Assembly (NCBI GenBank): GCA_038230695.1
Contig: JBBRMT010000084.1
Coordinates: forward strand, 1-17,798
Reading direction: 5' to 3'
Source: QHBQ01 sp038230695
GTDB taxonomy: Bacteria; Chloroflexota; Chloroflexia; QHBQ01
DNA: 17,798 nt
Notes under the pieces: model-generated
The model's input: the letters and a program-made list of their open reading frames with translations, nothing else
Databases searched by the model: none
What the model was told of the DNA's origin: nothing
Made by a program: the position numbers and the translations under genes
Part shown: one piece after another, positions 1 to 8,560 of the stretch
Numbering within the stretch: position 1 is the stretch's first letter
How the letters are laid out: each line of letters opens with the position of its first letter

Positions 1-1
1 G

Positions 2-3000
2 ACCACCCTGATCAGCGGCAACGCCTCGCCCTTCGCCCGCCTATCTTCCGGCCATACCGGGGTAGATCCCTATACTACCGCCGTCTCCGATGTCTACCAG
101 GATTTGTTTGGCGAGGGTATCTTCATGGGCAAGGGTATCTACGATGTGCAGGCGTTCAGCCGAGCAATGAAGAACCGCTTTCCCGAAAACTCGCTGCTCA
201 GTCACGATCTAATTGAGGGAGTCTACGCCCGCACCGCGCTGGTGAGCGATATTACCCTCTACGATGACCAGCCCAGTCGCTACCTGGTGGCCGCCCGCCG
301 CGCCCATCGCTGGGTGCGTGGCGACTGGCAGATCCTGCCGTGGCTGCTGCCTTATGTGCCGAACGAGCGCGGTACGCTAACCCCTAATGTGTTGCCGCTC
401 ACTGCCCGCTGGAAGATCTTCGACAACCTGCGTCGCAGCCTGGAAGCGCCCGCGCTGCTGGCGATGCTGGTGGCGGGTTGGACCGTGCTGCCAGGCCGCG
501 CCGCCGTCTGGACCGTGCTGGCTACGTTCGTGCGGGCCTTCCCCACCGTGGTCAACCTGCTGTTTACCATCCCCCGCCGCCCACCCGCCACGCCCTGGCA
601 TCGGCACATTGGCTACGTGCTGCACGAAACCGGCCTCAATCTCGCCCACCTGACGATGACCACCACGCTGCTGCCCGATCAGGCGCAGCAGGCGCTCGAT
701 GCCATTAGCCGTACCCTGGCGCGGGTGTACTTCAGCCATCGCCATCTGCTGGAATGGCAGACCGCCGCCGACAGCCAACAGCGGCTGGGCAACCGTCTGC
801 CCGACTACCTGCGCACAATGTGGGGTTCGCCATTGTTTGCTGCGGCGCTGTTCACCCTTATACTGCGTCAGCATCGCGCCCGCCCTATTGTCGCTGCGCC
901 TTATCTGGCCGCCTGGGCGGCTGCGCCAATCGTCGCCTGGCGACTTAGCCAGCCCACCCCGCCGCCCAGCAACGAACTTACTCTCGCCGATGCGCTCTAC
1001 CTTCGCCGTGCCGCCCGCAAAACCTGGCGCTACTTCGCTACCTTTGTCGGCCCTGACGACCACTGGCTGCCCCCCGACAATTATCAGGAAGATCCCAAGC
1101 CGATCGTTGCCCACCGCACCTCGCCGACTAATATGAGCCTGTCGCTACTCGCTACCCTGGCCGCCCGCGACTTTGGCTATCTTACCACTGGGGCAATGAC
1201 CGAGCGGTTGGCGCATCAACTGGGTGGTATTGAGGGGCTGGAGCGCGATCGCGGTCACTTTTATAACTGGTACGACACCCTGACTGCCAAACCGCTGCCC
1301 CCCGCCTATATTTCCACTGTGGATAGCGGCAACCTGGCGGGCCACCTGATCGTGTTGAAGCAGGGCTGTCTGGAACGGATTGACCAGCCGATAGTCGGCC
1401 CTGATCTGCTCGACGGTCTTGCCGATACCCTCGCGCTGCTCGAAGAAGCGATTGCCACCAACAAAGGCAGCCCCGTTCTACCTGTCGCCTCTATAGTAAC
1501 CATCCAAAATCTAAAATCCAAAATCCAAAATCCCCCCGCCACCCTGCCCGCTTGGGTCACGCTACTAGCGGCAATTGCCCGCGATGCCACCGCGCTCAGT
1601 GATGCTGCCACTGCGCTACCCCCACCCAAAGCGACCGCGGCGGTAAGCGACCCTGCCGCTGAGACACGCTACTGGGCTTCGCAACTAAGCGAGGCGGCTA
1701 ACGCCGCTGTTGCCGAACTGGACACCCTGCTGCCTTATCTCACCTATCTAAGCGATGTGCCTACCGCGCTAACTGCGGGCGATCAGTCTGAACCGGCCAC
1801 CCTCTGGCGCGAGTTGCCACCTCCCCCATCCGACCTCTCACCCAGTCGCAGTATTGGCTGGTGCGCCGAGGCGTTGCCCGTGCTGCGTCAGATTCGTGCT
1901 GCGGCTAGCCGCGAATTGCCCGCTGCCGAGTCAGACACCCTGCTCGAATGGCTCGATACGCTTACCGCTGCGGTGGCTGCCGCCTGGACAGCCTGCGAAC
2001 AGTTGACTACCCACCTGCGTGACCTCGCCCGCCGCTGCGAAACGCTAGTCGAGTTGATGCGCTTCGACTTCCTGTACGATCCAGAGCGCGACCTGTTCAC
2101 CATCGGCTACAACGTGGCCGAGCAGCGCCGCGACAATTCGCATTACGACTTGCTTGCCAGTGAAGCCCGCCTCGCCAGCTTCTTTGCCATCTCGCGGGGC
2201 GAAGCGCCGGTGGCCCACTGGTTCAAGCTGGGCCGCGCCCGCACCCCCGCCTGCCATGGCTACGCGCTGCTCTCCTGGACCGGCACGATGTTCGAGTATC
2301 TGATGCCCAACCTGGTAATGTACAGCTATCCCAATAGCCTGATCGAATCCTCAAATCGCGCCGCTGTCTGCCGCCAGCAGCAGTATGGCCGCGAACGGGA
2401 CGTACCCTGGGGTATCTCCGAGTCGGCCTTCAGCGTGCGCGACCGCGACCAGAACTACCAGTATCGCGCCTTCGGTGTCCCCGGCCTCGGCCTCAAGCGC
2501 GGCCTGAGCAGCGACCTGGTAGTTGCGCCCTATGCCACCATGCTTGCTCTACTGGTAGACCCCACCGCCGCCACTGCCAACCTGCGCCGTCTTGCCCCCG
2601 CCGCCGATGCCCGCTACGGTTTCTACGATGCGGTTGACTACACTGCCTCACGCCTGCCAGTCAACCATGACTACCTGCCGATCCGCAACTTTATGGCCCA
2701 CCATCAAGGTATGTCGCTACTCGCTCTGGATGAGGTAGTAAATGACCGTCCGATGGTCACTCGTTTTCACCGTGAACCGCAAGTGCAGGCGGTTGAACTG
2801 CTGCTGCAAGAGCGTATCCCGTTGGAAGCGCCGATTACCCAGCCACGCAGCATCGAAGTCGAATCAATCCGCAGCCTGCGCCGCCTGCCCAGCGCCGCCG
2901 CCCCCACCCCCAACATCCAGCACTACGACACCGCCACCACTGCCGTGCCGGAAGCACACATACTCTCCAGTGGCCGCTATCATGTAATGCTTACCAACAG

Positions 3001-6000
3001 TGGCGGCGGCTACAGCCAGTGGCAGGATCTGGCTGTCACCCGCTGGCGACCCGATGCGACTAGCGAGAACTGGGGCAGCTTCTGCTACATCCGCGACATT
3101 CGCAGCGGCAAGTTCTGGTCTAGCGCGATTATCCCTACTGGCGTTGCCCCCCAGGGCTACGGCGCAACCTTCGCGCTGGACGAAGTGGCCTACTGGCGGC
3201 GCGACGATGGCATTGAGACGCGCACCCTGGTGGTGGTCAGCCCCGATGATGCCGAAGTGCGGCAAGTGATGCTCACCAACTACAGCAGCCGCCCCCGCGA
3301 GATTGAAGTGACTAGCTATGCGGAGATTGTGCTGAACCAGGCCGCCACCGATGCCGCCCACCCCGCCTTCAGCAAGATGTTCGTTGAAACCGAACGCCTC
3401 ACCGCTGCCCCCGCATTGCTGGCCTCGCGTCGCCCGCGCACTGCCGACGAGCCGCGTCCCTGGCTGTCGCATACCCTGGCGGTGGAGGGCGACGTGCGTG
3501 GCCCGCTCGAATATGAGACCGACCGCGCCCGCTTTATCGGGCGGGGCCGCACCCTGGCCGCCCCCGCCGCCTTTATTATGTCCGCTCCTCTGTCGGGCGC
3601 GACTGGCGCGGTACTGGATCCCATCGTTAGCCTGCGCCGCCGCGTGCGTCTCGCCCCCGGCCAGCGGGCCACCTTCACTTACACCACCGCCGTTTGCGCC
3701 AGCCGCGACGAGGCGGCGGACCTCGCCCGCCGCTGCGCTACGCCTGCCTATGGCGATCGCGCCCGCCGCCTTGCCATAACCCAGAACGCGCTGCGGCGAC
3801 GGCAGCATAGCCTGAGCGTGGAGCAGGCGATGCTCTACCAGCGGTTGGCCTCACGCATCCTCTATCCCGACCCCGCCCTGCGCCCTGCGCCAGAGTTGCT
3901 CGCCACCAACCAGCGCGGTCAGTCCGCGTTGTGGGCCTATGGCATCTCTGGCGATTATCCTATAGTGCTGTTGCGTATCCGTGATCTGCGCGAGAGCGAT
4001 TTGCTGGGCGAACTGCTACGCGCCCACGAATACCTGACCAGCATTGGTCTGCATACCGACCTTGTGGTAATCAACGAGTACGACATCGGCTACCAACAGC
4101 CAGTCCACGAACAGTTGCTAAACTTCATCCTCAGCAGCGCCGAGGCCGAGGTATACAATCAGCGCGGTGGGGTCTGGCTGGTCCGCGCCGACAACATGGT
4201 TCAGGAGGATAAGGTGTTGCTACTCACCGCTGCCCATGTCACCTTGATGGGTGGCACAGGCAACCTGGACGAGCAACTCGCCCGCAGCCGCCCGCGCCCG
4301 CCGCTGCCTGCCGCTTTCCTGCCGACGCAACCTGCACCCGCCGCGCCACCAGCTTCCGACCTCGACACCGGCAATCAGCAATCTACAATCAGCGATTTGC
4401 AATTCTTCAACGGGCGTGGCGGCTTCAGCGCCGATGGTAGCGAGTATGTGATCCAGCTTGCCCCCGGCGAGAACACGCCCGCGCCCTGGAGCAACGTGAT
4501 TACCAACCCGCAATTCGGCTGTCTGGTTACCGAGCTTGGTGTTGGCACGACCTGGGCGGAGAACAGCCGCGAGAATCGCCTCACCCCCTGGCACAACGAC
4601 CCGGTTAGCGACCCACCTGCCGAGGCTATCTACCTGCGCGACGACAACGATGGCACCTTCTGGAGCGCCACCCCGCTGCCCATTCGCCAGCCAGTTACCT
4701 ACCAGGTGCGCCACGGGATGGGCTACACCGTCTACCAACACACCAGCCACGGCATCGCCCACGAACTGACTATCAGTGTGCCGCCCGCTGCATCGCTGAA
4801 GCGTTCGGTACTGCGCCTACATAACCTGGGCGACCAGCCCCGCCGCTTGACCCTTGTTTATTACGCCGCGTGGGTGATGGGCGTTACCCGCGAGGATTCC
4901 AGCCGCTATGTGATCAGCGAGTGGGATGAAGGGGCGCAGGCGCTCTTTGCCCACAATCCTTACAACAATGAGTTCGCGGCCAATATCGCCTTCATCGCCG
5001 CCGATCAGCCAATTGCCAGCTACAGCGCGGATCGGCGCGAGGTTCTGGGGCGGCTGGGCAGGATGGAACGTCCCGCCGCATTGCGTCGCATCGCCCTCAG
5101 CGGGCAGGTGGGCGCGGGCCTGGACCCCTGCGCTGCCCTGCAGGTGGTGGTGGAATTGCCCCCTGGCGCGGAGCAAACCATTTGCTTCATTATGGGCGAG
5201 GCTAAAGACCGCGTAGCCGCTGGCGCACTTATTACCGCGGCGCGGCAGCAGCAACCCGCCAACAATATCTGGCAGGATATGCTTACCGGCCTGAATGTCG
5301 AAACACCGGACGCAGCGATGAACCTGCTGCTAAATCATTGGCTGCCCTATCAGGCGCTGGCCTGCCGCATCTGGGCGCGTTCCGCTTTCTATCAGGGGGG
5401 CGGCGCTTATGGCTTCCGCGATCACTTGCAGGACGTGATGGCGATGGTATACAGCGCACCGGAGCTTGCCCGCGAACAAATCCTGCGAGCCGCTGCCCAC
5501 CAGTTCCGCGCTGGCGATGTGCAACACTGGTGGCATCCGCCCACCGGGCGGGGGGTGCGTACTCGCATCTCCGACGATATGCTGTGGCTGCCGTTTGTCA
5601 CTGCCTTCTACGTGGGAGCCACTGGTGATAAGGCAATTCTCGATGAGGTTATTCACTTCATCGAAGCGCCAGAGCTAAAGCCCGATCAGGAGGATGCCTA
5701 CCTGCTGCCCACCGTCTCCGACGAACACGCCAGCCTTTACGAACACTGCGTCCGCGCCATCGAACGAGGCGCAACGAGTGGGTTGCACGGTCTGCCATTG
5801 ATGGGAACGGGCGATTGGAACGACGGCATGAACAAGGTGGGGGCAGATGGCAAGGGCGAGAGCGTATGGCTGGCCTGGTTCCTCGCCAGCGTGCTGGATC
5901 GCTTTACCCCGCTTGCCGAGCAGCGCAGCGACGAGCAGCGGGCAGATTGGTGTCGCACTAAGCGGGTCGAATTGGTCAACAATATCGAGCAATCAGCGTG

Positions 6001-6760
6001 GGATGGCGGCTGGTATCTACGAGCCTGGTTCGATGATGGCACCCCTCTAGGTACGGCTACTGCTGAGGAGTGCCAGATTGACGCGATCGCCCAGTCGTGG
6101 AGCGTGATCAGCGGCTTTGGCAACCCTGAGCGTCAGCGGCAGGCGCTGGCGGCGCTTAACGAACGGCTCATCCGCGACGAAGAGCGGCTCATTCTGCTGC
6201 TAACCCAGCCGTTCGACAAGGGCAACCTCGACCCCGGCTACATCAAGGGCTACCCGCCCGGAGTGCGCGAGAATGGTGGACAGTATACCCATGCCGCCTG
6301 CTGGACGGCGCTTGCCTTCGCCCTGCATGGCGATGGGCAGCGGGCCTATGAGCTATGGTCGCTGCTTAATCCCATCAATCACGCGCTCGATGCGACAGCC
6401 AGCGAACGCTACAAGGTCGAACCCTACGTGGTTGCCGCTGATGTCTACAGCCACCCCGAACATATCGGACGGGGCGGCTGGACGTGGTACACCGGCTCCG
6501 CCGCCTGGCTCTACCGCGTGGGCCTCGAAGCCATCCTCGGCTTCCGCCTGCACGGCGACCACTTTACCATCACCCCCGCGCTGCCCTCCGCCTGGCCGGG
6601 TTATCGGCTCACATATCGCTATAAGCGCACCACTTACGTAATTCAAGTGCAGCGCGACGCAAGTGAGGTTAGCCTAGACGGCTCAACCCTGGCCGACGGG
6701 CGCATCCCGTTGCAAGACGATGGTGGGCAACATCAGGTAGTAGTGGGGTATAAAGGTTGA
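2..6760 (+). CDS. Cyclic beta-1,2-glucan synthase-like protein (GT84 + glycoamylase-like + GH94), 5' truncated by window edge
   Basis: The frame is open from base 2, so the N-terminus lies outside the window; 2252 residues are visible. Residues 1-115 are the end of a GT84-type glycosyltransferase (TAVSDVYQDLFGEG, GKGIYDV, and an R-x-x-R-W-like HRWVRGDWQ at about 102). Hydrophobic membrane segments follow at about 147-190 and 273-317. Residues 680-945 are a glycoamylase-like domain (SWTGTMFEYLMP, MAHHQGMSLLAL). Two GH94 N-terminal-type beta domains lie at about 950-1240 and 1472-1735. The GH94 catalytic barrel is at about 1763-2167, with GTGDWNDGMN at about 1935-1944, which includes the family's general-acid aspartate. 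Family members (NdvB/ChvB/Cgs) polymerise UDP-glucose into beta-1,2-glucan at the inner membrane and use the phosphorylase-like part for chain-length control. The role here is inferred; the product may differ. Linkers at 1506-1533 and 4372-4405 are built from AT-rich heptamer repeats. The gene converges on the response regulator with 12 bp between stop codons. Confidence 0.88.
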   Translation, partial: TTLISGNASPFARLSSGHTGVDPYTTAVSDVYQDLFGEGIFMGKGIYDVQAFSRAMKNRFPENSLLSHDLIEGVYARTALVSDITLYDDQPSRYLVAARRAHRWVRGDWQILPWLLPYVPNERGTLTPNVLPLTARWKIFDNLRRSLEAPALLAMLVAGWTVLPGRAAVWTVLATFVRAFPTVVNLLFTIPRRPPATPWHRHIGYVLHETGLNLAHLTMTTTLLPDQAQQALDAISRTLARVYFSHRHLLEWQTAADSQQRLGNRLPDYLRTMWGSPLFAAALFTLILRQHRARPIVAAPYLAAWAAAPIVAWRLSQPTPPPSNELTLADALYLRRAARKTWRYFATFVGPDDHWLPPDNYQEDPKPIVAHRTSPTNMSLSLLATLAARDFGYLTTGAMTERLAHQLGGIEGLERDRGHFYNWYDTLTAKPLPPAYISTVDSGNLAGHLIVLKQGCLERIDQPIVGPDLLDGLADTLALLEEAIATNKGSPVLPVASIVTIQNLKSKIQNPPATLPAWVTLLAAIARDATALSDAATALPPPKATAAVSDPAAETRYWASQLSEAANAAVAELDTLLPYLTYLSDVPTALTAGDQSEPATLWRELPPPPSDLSPSRSIGWCAEALPVLRQIRAAASRELPAAESDTLLEWLDTLTAAVAAAWTACEQLTTHLRDLARRCETLVELMRFDFLYDPERDLFTIGYNVAEQRRDNSHYDLLASEARLASFFAISRGEAPVAHWFKLGRARTPACHGYALLSWTGTMFEYLMPNLVMYSYPNSLIESSNRAAVCRQQQYGRERDVPWGISESAFSVRDRDQNYQYRAFGVPGLGLKRGLSSDLVVAPYATMLALLVDPTAATANLRRLAPAADARYGFYDAVDYTASRLPVNHDYLPIRNFMAHHQGMSLLALDEVVNDRPMVTRFHREPQVQAVELLLQERIPLEAPITQPRSIEVESIRSLRRLPSAAAPTPNIQHYDTATTAVPEAHILSSGRYHVMLTNSGGGYSQWQDLAVTRWRPDATSENWGSFCYIRDIRSGKFWSSAIIPTGVAPQGYGATFALDEVAYWRRDDGIETRTLVVVSPDDAEVRQVMLTNYSSRPREIEVTSYAEIVLNQAATDAAHPAFSKMFVETERLTAAPALLASRRPRTADEPRPWLSHTLAVEGDVRGPLEYETDRARFIGRGRTLAAPAAFIMSAPLSGATGAVLDPIVSLRRRVRLAPGQRATFTYTTAVCASRDEAADLARRCATPAYGDRARRLAITQNALRRRQHSLSVEQAMLYQRLASRILYPDPALRPAPELLATNQRGQSALWAYGISGDYPIVLLRIRDLRESDLLGELLRAHEYLTSIGLHTDLVVINEYDIGYQQPVHEQLLNFILSSAEAEVYNQRGGVWLVRADNMVQEDKVLLLTAAHVTLMGGTGNLDEQLARSRPRPPLPAAFLPTQPAPAAPPASDLDTGNQQSTISDLQFFNGRGGFSADGSEYVIQLAPGENTPAPWSNVITNPQFGCLVTELGVGTTWAENSRENRLTPWHNDPVSDPPAEAIYLRDDNDGTFWSATPLPIRQPVTYQVRHGMGYTVYQHTSHGIAHELTISVPPAASLKRSVLRLHNLGDQPRRLTLVYYAAWVMGVTREDSSRYVISEWDEGAQALFAHNPYNNEFAANIAFIAADQPIASYSADRREVLGRLGRMERPAALRRIALSGQVGAGLDPCAALQVVVELPPGAEQTICFIMGEAKDRVAAGALITAARQQQPANNIWQDMLTGLNVETPDAAMNLLLNHWLPYQALACRIWARSAFYQGGGAYGFRDHLQDVMAMVYSAPELAREQILRAAAHQFRAGDVQHWWHPPTGRGVRTRISDDMLWLPFVTAFYVGATGDKAILDEVIHFIEAPELKPDQEDAYLLPTVSDEHASLYEHCVRAIERGATSGLHGLPLMGTGDWNDGMNKVGADGKGESVWLAWFLASVLDRFTPLAEQRSDEQRADWCRTKRVELVNNIEQSAWDGGWYLRAWFDDGTPLGTATAEECQIDAIAQSWSVISGFGNPERQRQALAALNERLIRDEERLILLLTQPFDKGNLDPGYIKGYPPGVRENGGQYTHAACWTALAFALHGDGQRAYELWSLLNPINHALDATASERYKVEPYVVAADVYSHPEHIGRGGWTWYTGSAAWLYRVGLEAILGFRLHGDHFTITPALPSAWPGYRLTYRYKRTTYVIQVQRDASEVSLDGSTLADGRIPLQDDGGQHQVVVGYKG
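1506..1533 (+). repeat. Four tandem 7-bp repeats (AAAATCY) inside the glucan synthase gene
   Basis: Units start at 1506, 1513, 1520 and 1527, each AAAATCC or AAAATCT. The tract is AT-rich inside very GC-rich coding DNA. It encodes part of an Asn/Lys/Gln/Ile stretch (IQNLKSKIQNPP) unlike the Ala/Leu/Pro-rich neighbouring linker. It resembles the heptanucleotide tandem repeats (STRR type) known from cyanobacteria, though I only infer a relationship. Confidence 0.75.
4372..4405 (+). repeat. Degenerate 7-bp tandem repeats (CAATCWR) inside the glucan synthase gene
   Basis: Consecutive heptamers are CAATCAG (4372), CAATCTA (4379), CAATCAG (4386) and the degenerate CGATTTG (4393), followed by CAATTC. 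They encode NQQSTISDLQF at the junction between a Pro/Ala linker and the second GH94 N-terminal-type domain. The period is the same as the tract at 1506-1533 but the unit differs. Confidence 0.6.
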
Positions 6761-6772
6761 AACAAACTGGTA

Positions 6773-7177
6773 TTACTGGGGATGCTGCACGTTCGTAGCG
6801 GCATCATCAGCGGGCGCTTCGAGCAAGTGCAGCACTTCGGCTAGCATCAAATTAAGGTCGCTGGACTTGACGATGTAGCCACTAGCCCCCGCCTGGGTAG
6901 CAGCGGCGATAATTGCAGGATCATTAACGCTGCTCAACATCACCACCCGTAGTTGGGGGGGCAGGTCGGGGCTGTGGGTGAGGCGACGGCAAAGCTCCAC
7001 TCCGTTGATGCCGGGCATAATCACATCAACCAGCGCAAGCTCCGGCTGCTCTTTGATTGCCATGCGCTCGGCGGCTAGCGCCGAGTTCGCGGTGGCAACC
7101 CGATAGCCCCGCTGCTCCAGCAGCACCTTCATCACCCCCAGGATTGCAGGGTCATCATCAACTAGCATCACTGTCAT
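6773..7177 (-). CDS. Receiver-only response regulator
   Basis: The protein has 134 residues and is a single CheY-like receiver domain with no output domain. The acidic pocket is D7-D9 (LVDDDP), the phosphoacceptor is D51 (LALVDVIMPG), the switch Ser is S82/S83 (VVMLSS), and the conserved Lys is K104 (GYIVKS). I chose ATG at 7177 because the receiver fold starts immediately after it. The frame stays open to 7300, but that stretch contains the amidase terminator and the predicted promoter, and no better start. The nearest Shine-Dalgarno-like GGAGG (7192-7196) lies 14 nt upstream, which is unusually far, so the start is a little uncertain. No histidine kinase is adjacent, so its partner is unknown. 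Such proteins usually relay phosphoryl groups or control motility or a partner protein. Confidence 0.9.
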   Translation of the reverse strand: MTVMLVDDDPAILGVMKVLLEQRGYRVATANSALAAERMAIKEQPELALVDVIMPGINGVELCRRLTHSPDLPPQLRVVMLSSVNDPAIIAAATQAGASGYIVKSSDLNLMLAEVLHLLEAPADDAATNVQHPQ

Positions 7178-7206
7178 ACGTAGCAGTTTCCCCTCCGCGT
7201 AGTTTG

Positions 7207-7236
7207 TAACAATTGTTATAATTGCACTTATTGCAA
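7207..7236. promoter_or_regulatory. AT-rich leader with two dyads upstream of the response regulator
   Basis: A perfect 12-bp palindrome TAACAATTGTTA (7207-7218) is followed by an inverted repeat TTGCA-n5-TGCAA (7222-7236). Both lie between the predicted transcription start (about 7253) and the start codon, so they could be operators or form mRNA hairpins. The function is unknown. Confidence 0.4.
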
Positions 7237-7259
7237 TAATTGTGCTAGCGTTGGATTTG

Positions 7260-7288
7260 ATTGTACAACAGAAATGGCTGTGGGTCAA
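7260..7288 (-). promoter_or_regulatory. Sigma70-type promoter for the response regulator, nested in the amidase terminator
   Basis: On the minus strand, TTGACC (7283-7288) and TACAAT (7260-7265) are separated by exactly 17 bp. This predicts a start near 7253 and a leader of about 76 nt. The -35 box lies in the loop and 3' arm of the terminator hairpin of the upstream amidase gene. Confidence 0.65.
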
Positions 7289-7304
7289 TTGCTTGCCCAC
7301 AGCC
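7276..7304 (-). terminator. Rho-independent terminator after the amidase gene
   Basis: A perfect 9-bp stem, GGCTGTGGG (7276-7284) with CCCACAGCC (7296-7304), has an 11-nt loop and lies 21 nt past the amidase stop codon. Read on the minus strand it is followed by ATTTCTGTTGT, a moderately U-rich tail. It separates the amidase from the response regulator as transcription units. Confidence 0.7.
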
Positions 7305-7325
7305 GATGTGTCAGGTGAATAGCCG

Positions 7326-8402
7326 CTACTTCCCTTGCACGAAGCGGTCTACCCCATTGGCGATGCCCATAGCGGCAATGCTCTGGTTGGTGGAGAGGTA
7401 CTGACGCTCGTAGTCGTTGGAGATAAAGCCCATTTCGAGGATGATCATCGGGGTGCAGGGGTCAACCGCATAGGGTTGGCTCTGGTTGTAGAAGGCATAA
7501 TAGCCGCTCATGTTCAGGCTGATCGAATAATTGCGGGTAAGGCCGGTGGCGGTGCCATACTCGATATACATATCGGCCAACAAGCGGCGGTTGGTGGGGT
7601 TGTTGATGTAGCGGGGGTAGGCCGCCTTGAAGCCAAGCGCCGAGGTATCGGTATCTTCATCGGCGTGTAGGGCGACGAAGGCATCGGCCTTGCACCCGAT
7701 TGGCACCGTGGCTGGCACAATCCGCACATCGTAGCCCCTCGCCCGCAACAAATCGGCGGCCAGATTGGCAACGTGAAGATTGAGTACCCACTCGGCTACT
7801 CCGCCGACGTATGCGCCATCATCGCTAAATTGCGAAATCTGATATGGCATATCGGCACTAAGCCAGTGGCCCGCCTGGATCACTACCCGCTTGGGTTGGG
7901 TCGGTGCCAGGGTGGGAACTACCGTAGGCGTAGCATCGGATGCAGGTGCGCCGCTAGGGTCGGGCGTAGGAGTATCGAGGGGCGCAAACTGGCGCGGCGG
8001 GGGCGGTGGCAGCCGCGGCGCAGTCGCGCCCGCAAGCATTTTGCCGTTGGCATCGAAGGCGCTAGGGTCGGTAGGCATCAGTTGCGCCTCAGCGGTGGAG
8101 AAGCGGTCGCCATAGACACCATCGGGCGACTTTTGGCCTGATTGGGGATTTGGCGGTGGAGTGGGAGTCGGGTAAAGGCTTTCGTCGCAGGTCGCCACCA
8201 TGGTATTGCCCGCCCGCGCCGCCGCGATGGTTGGTGACGGCGCAGGTATGGCCGCTGCGGTGAGGGTTGGTCGGGCGAGGGGTGCGGAGGCAGGCTGGGC
8301 CACCGGCGGGGCGCTGGGGGAAAAGATTAGCGAGAAGGCCGCCAATGCCGCGCTCAGTGCGCTCAATGCCCGCATTAGATTGTTGATTGGAGACATCGGC
8401 AC
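7326..8402 (-). CDS. Secreted N-acetylmuramoyl-L-alanine amidase (Amidase_3 type)
   Basis: The protein has 358 residues. Residues 9-40 are a hydrophobic, Ala-rich signal peptide or anchor. A Pro/Thr-rich low-complexity linker follows to about 170, then a catalytic domain from 171 to 358. The Amidase_3 zinc and catalytic positions are recognisable: H179 in VVIQAGHW, E204 in GGVAEWVLNLHVANL, H246 in FVALHAD, and E323 in ILEMGFISN. The family cleaves the amide bond between MurNAc and L-Ala of peptidoglycan, outside the membrane. GTG at 8402 and ATG at 8396 (356 residues) are both possible starts; a purine-rich GGAAAGG sits 8 nt before the ATG. The gene ends at a clear terminator. The 5' side has a long leader and an 11-bp-repeat promoter shared with the apbE operon. 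AGHW replaces the usual AGHG at the first metal site, but the His is kept. Confidence 0.88.
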   Translation of the reverse strand: MPMSPINNLMRALSALSAALAAFSLIFSPSAPPVAQPASAPLARPTLTAAAIPAPSPTIAAARAGNTMVATCDESLYPTPTPPPNPQSGQKSPDGVYGDRFSTAEAQLMPTDPSAFDANGKMLAGATAPRLPPPPPRQFAPLDTPTPDPSGAPASDATPTVVPTLAPTQPKRVVIQAGHWLSADMPYQISQFSDDGAYVGGVAEWVLNLHVANLAADLLRARGYDVRIVPATVPIGCKADAFVALHADEDTDTSALGFKAAYPRYINNPTNRRLLADMYIEYGTATGLTRNYSISLNMSGYYAFYNQSQPYAVDPCTPMIILEMGFISNDYERQYLSTNQSIAAMGIANGVDRFVQGK

Positions 8403-8454
8403 AGCCTTTCCGCCTGGTCAACTTCTACCAAACTGCAATGGTGAGATTGTAATT

Positions 8455-8486
8455 GGGCGAGGGTGAACAAGGGTTAGCCCCTACAG
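8455..8486 (-). repeat. Solo interspersed-repeat end (GTAGGGGC family)
   Basis: The plus strand begins GGGCGAGGGTGAAC and ends TTAGCCCCTACAG. The outer ends (GGGC and GCCCCTACAG) match the arms of the element in the PP2C gene at 13763-13888. No partner arm was found nearby. It lies in the predicted leader of the amidase transcript. Confidence 0.45.
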
Positions 8487-8506
8487 AAAAACACTATCTC
8501 TCCGGC

Positions 8507-8560
8507 TCATTCGTATAGTTCGCCACTAACGCCCCGCAGTGACGAATTGTCATTCGCCAT
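8507..8560 (-). CDS. Possible 17-residue leader ORF in the amidase 5' UTR
   Basis: ATG at 8560 opens a 17-codon frame (MANDNSSLRGVSGELYE) ending in TGA. A GGTAGGGAG Shine-Dalgarno-like sequence lies 6 nt upstream. It is inside the predicted transcript from the 8673-8727 promoter, about 105 nt before the amidase start. The good ribosome site is the only support; no family is recognised and it may be chance. Confidence 0.25.
   Translation of the reverse strand: MANDNSSLRGVSGELYE

Noticed and set aside
104..106. TTG as start of the glucan synthase gene
   Set aside because: The frame is open to the window edge and the upstream residues (TAVSDVYQD) belong to the conserved GT domain, so this is an internal Leu.
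377..1114. Open frame of 245 codons on the minus strand
   Set aside because: Antisense to membrane and linker parts of the glucan synthase; low-complexity composition and no recognisable motif.
2864..3808. Long open frame (314 codons) on the minus strand within the glucan synthase gene
   Set aside because: It is a GC-rich antisense shadow: the plus-strand frame is clearly a GH94-type protein, while this frame is Gly/Ala/Arg-rich with no domain.
1245..6090. Three GCGATCGC (HIP1-like) octamers at 1245, 3753 and 6083
   Set aside because: All are in one GC-rich gene; about 0.5 would be expected by chance in the window, so the excess is too small to suggest a cyanobacterial signature.
8019..8036. 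AGAT-type sequence LAGATAPR in the amidase linker as a possible ApbE flavinylation site
   Set aside because: It lacks the upstream Asp and surrounding FMN-binding domain, and the protein is exported while this ApbE looks cytoplasmic.
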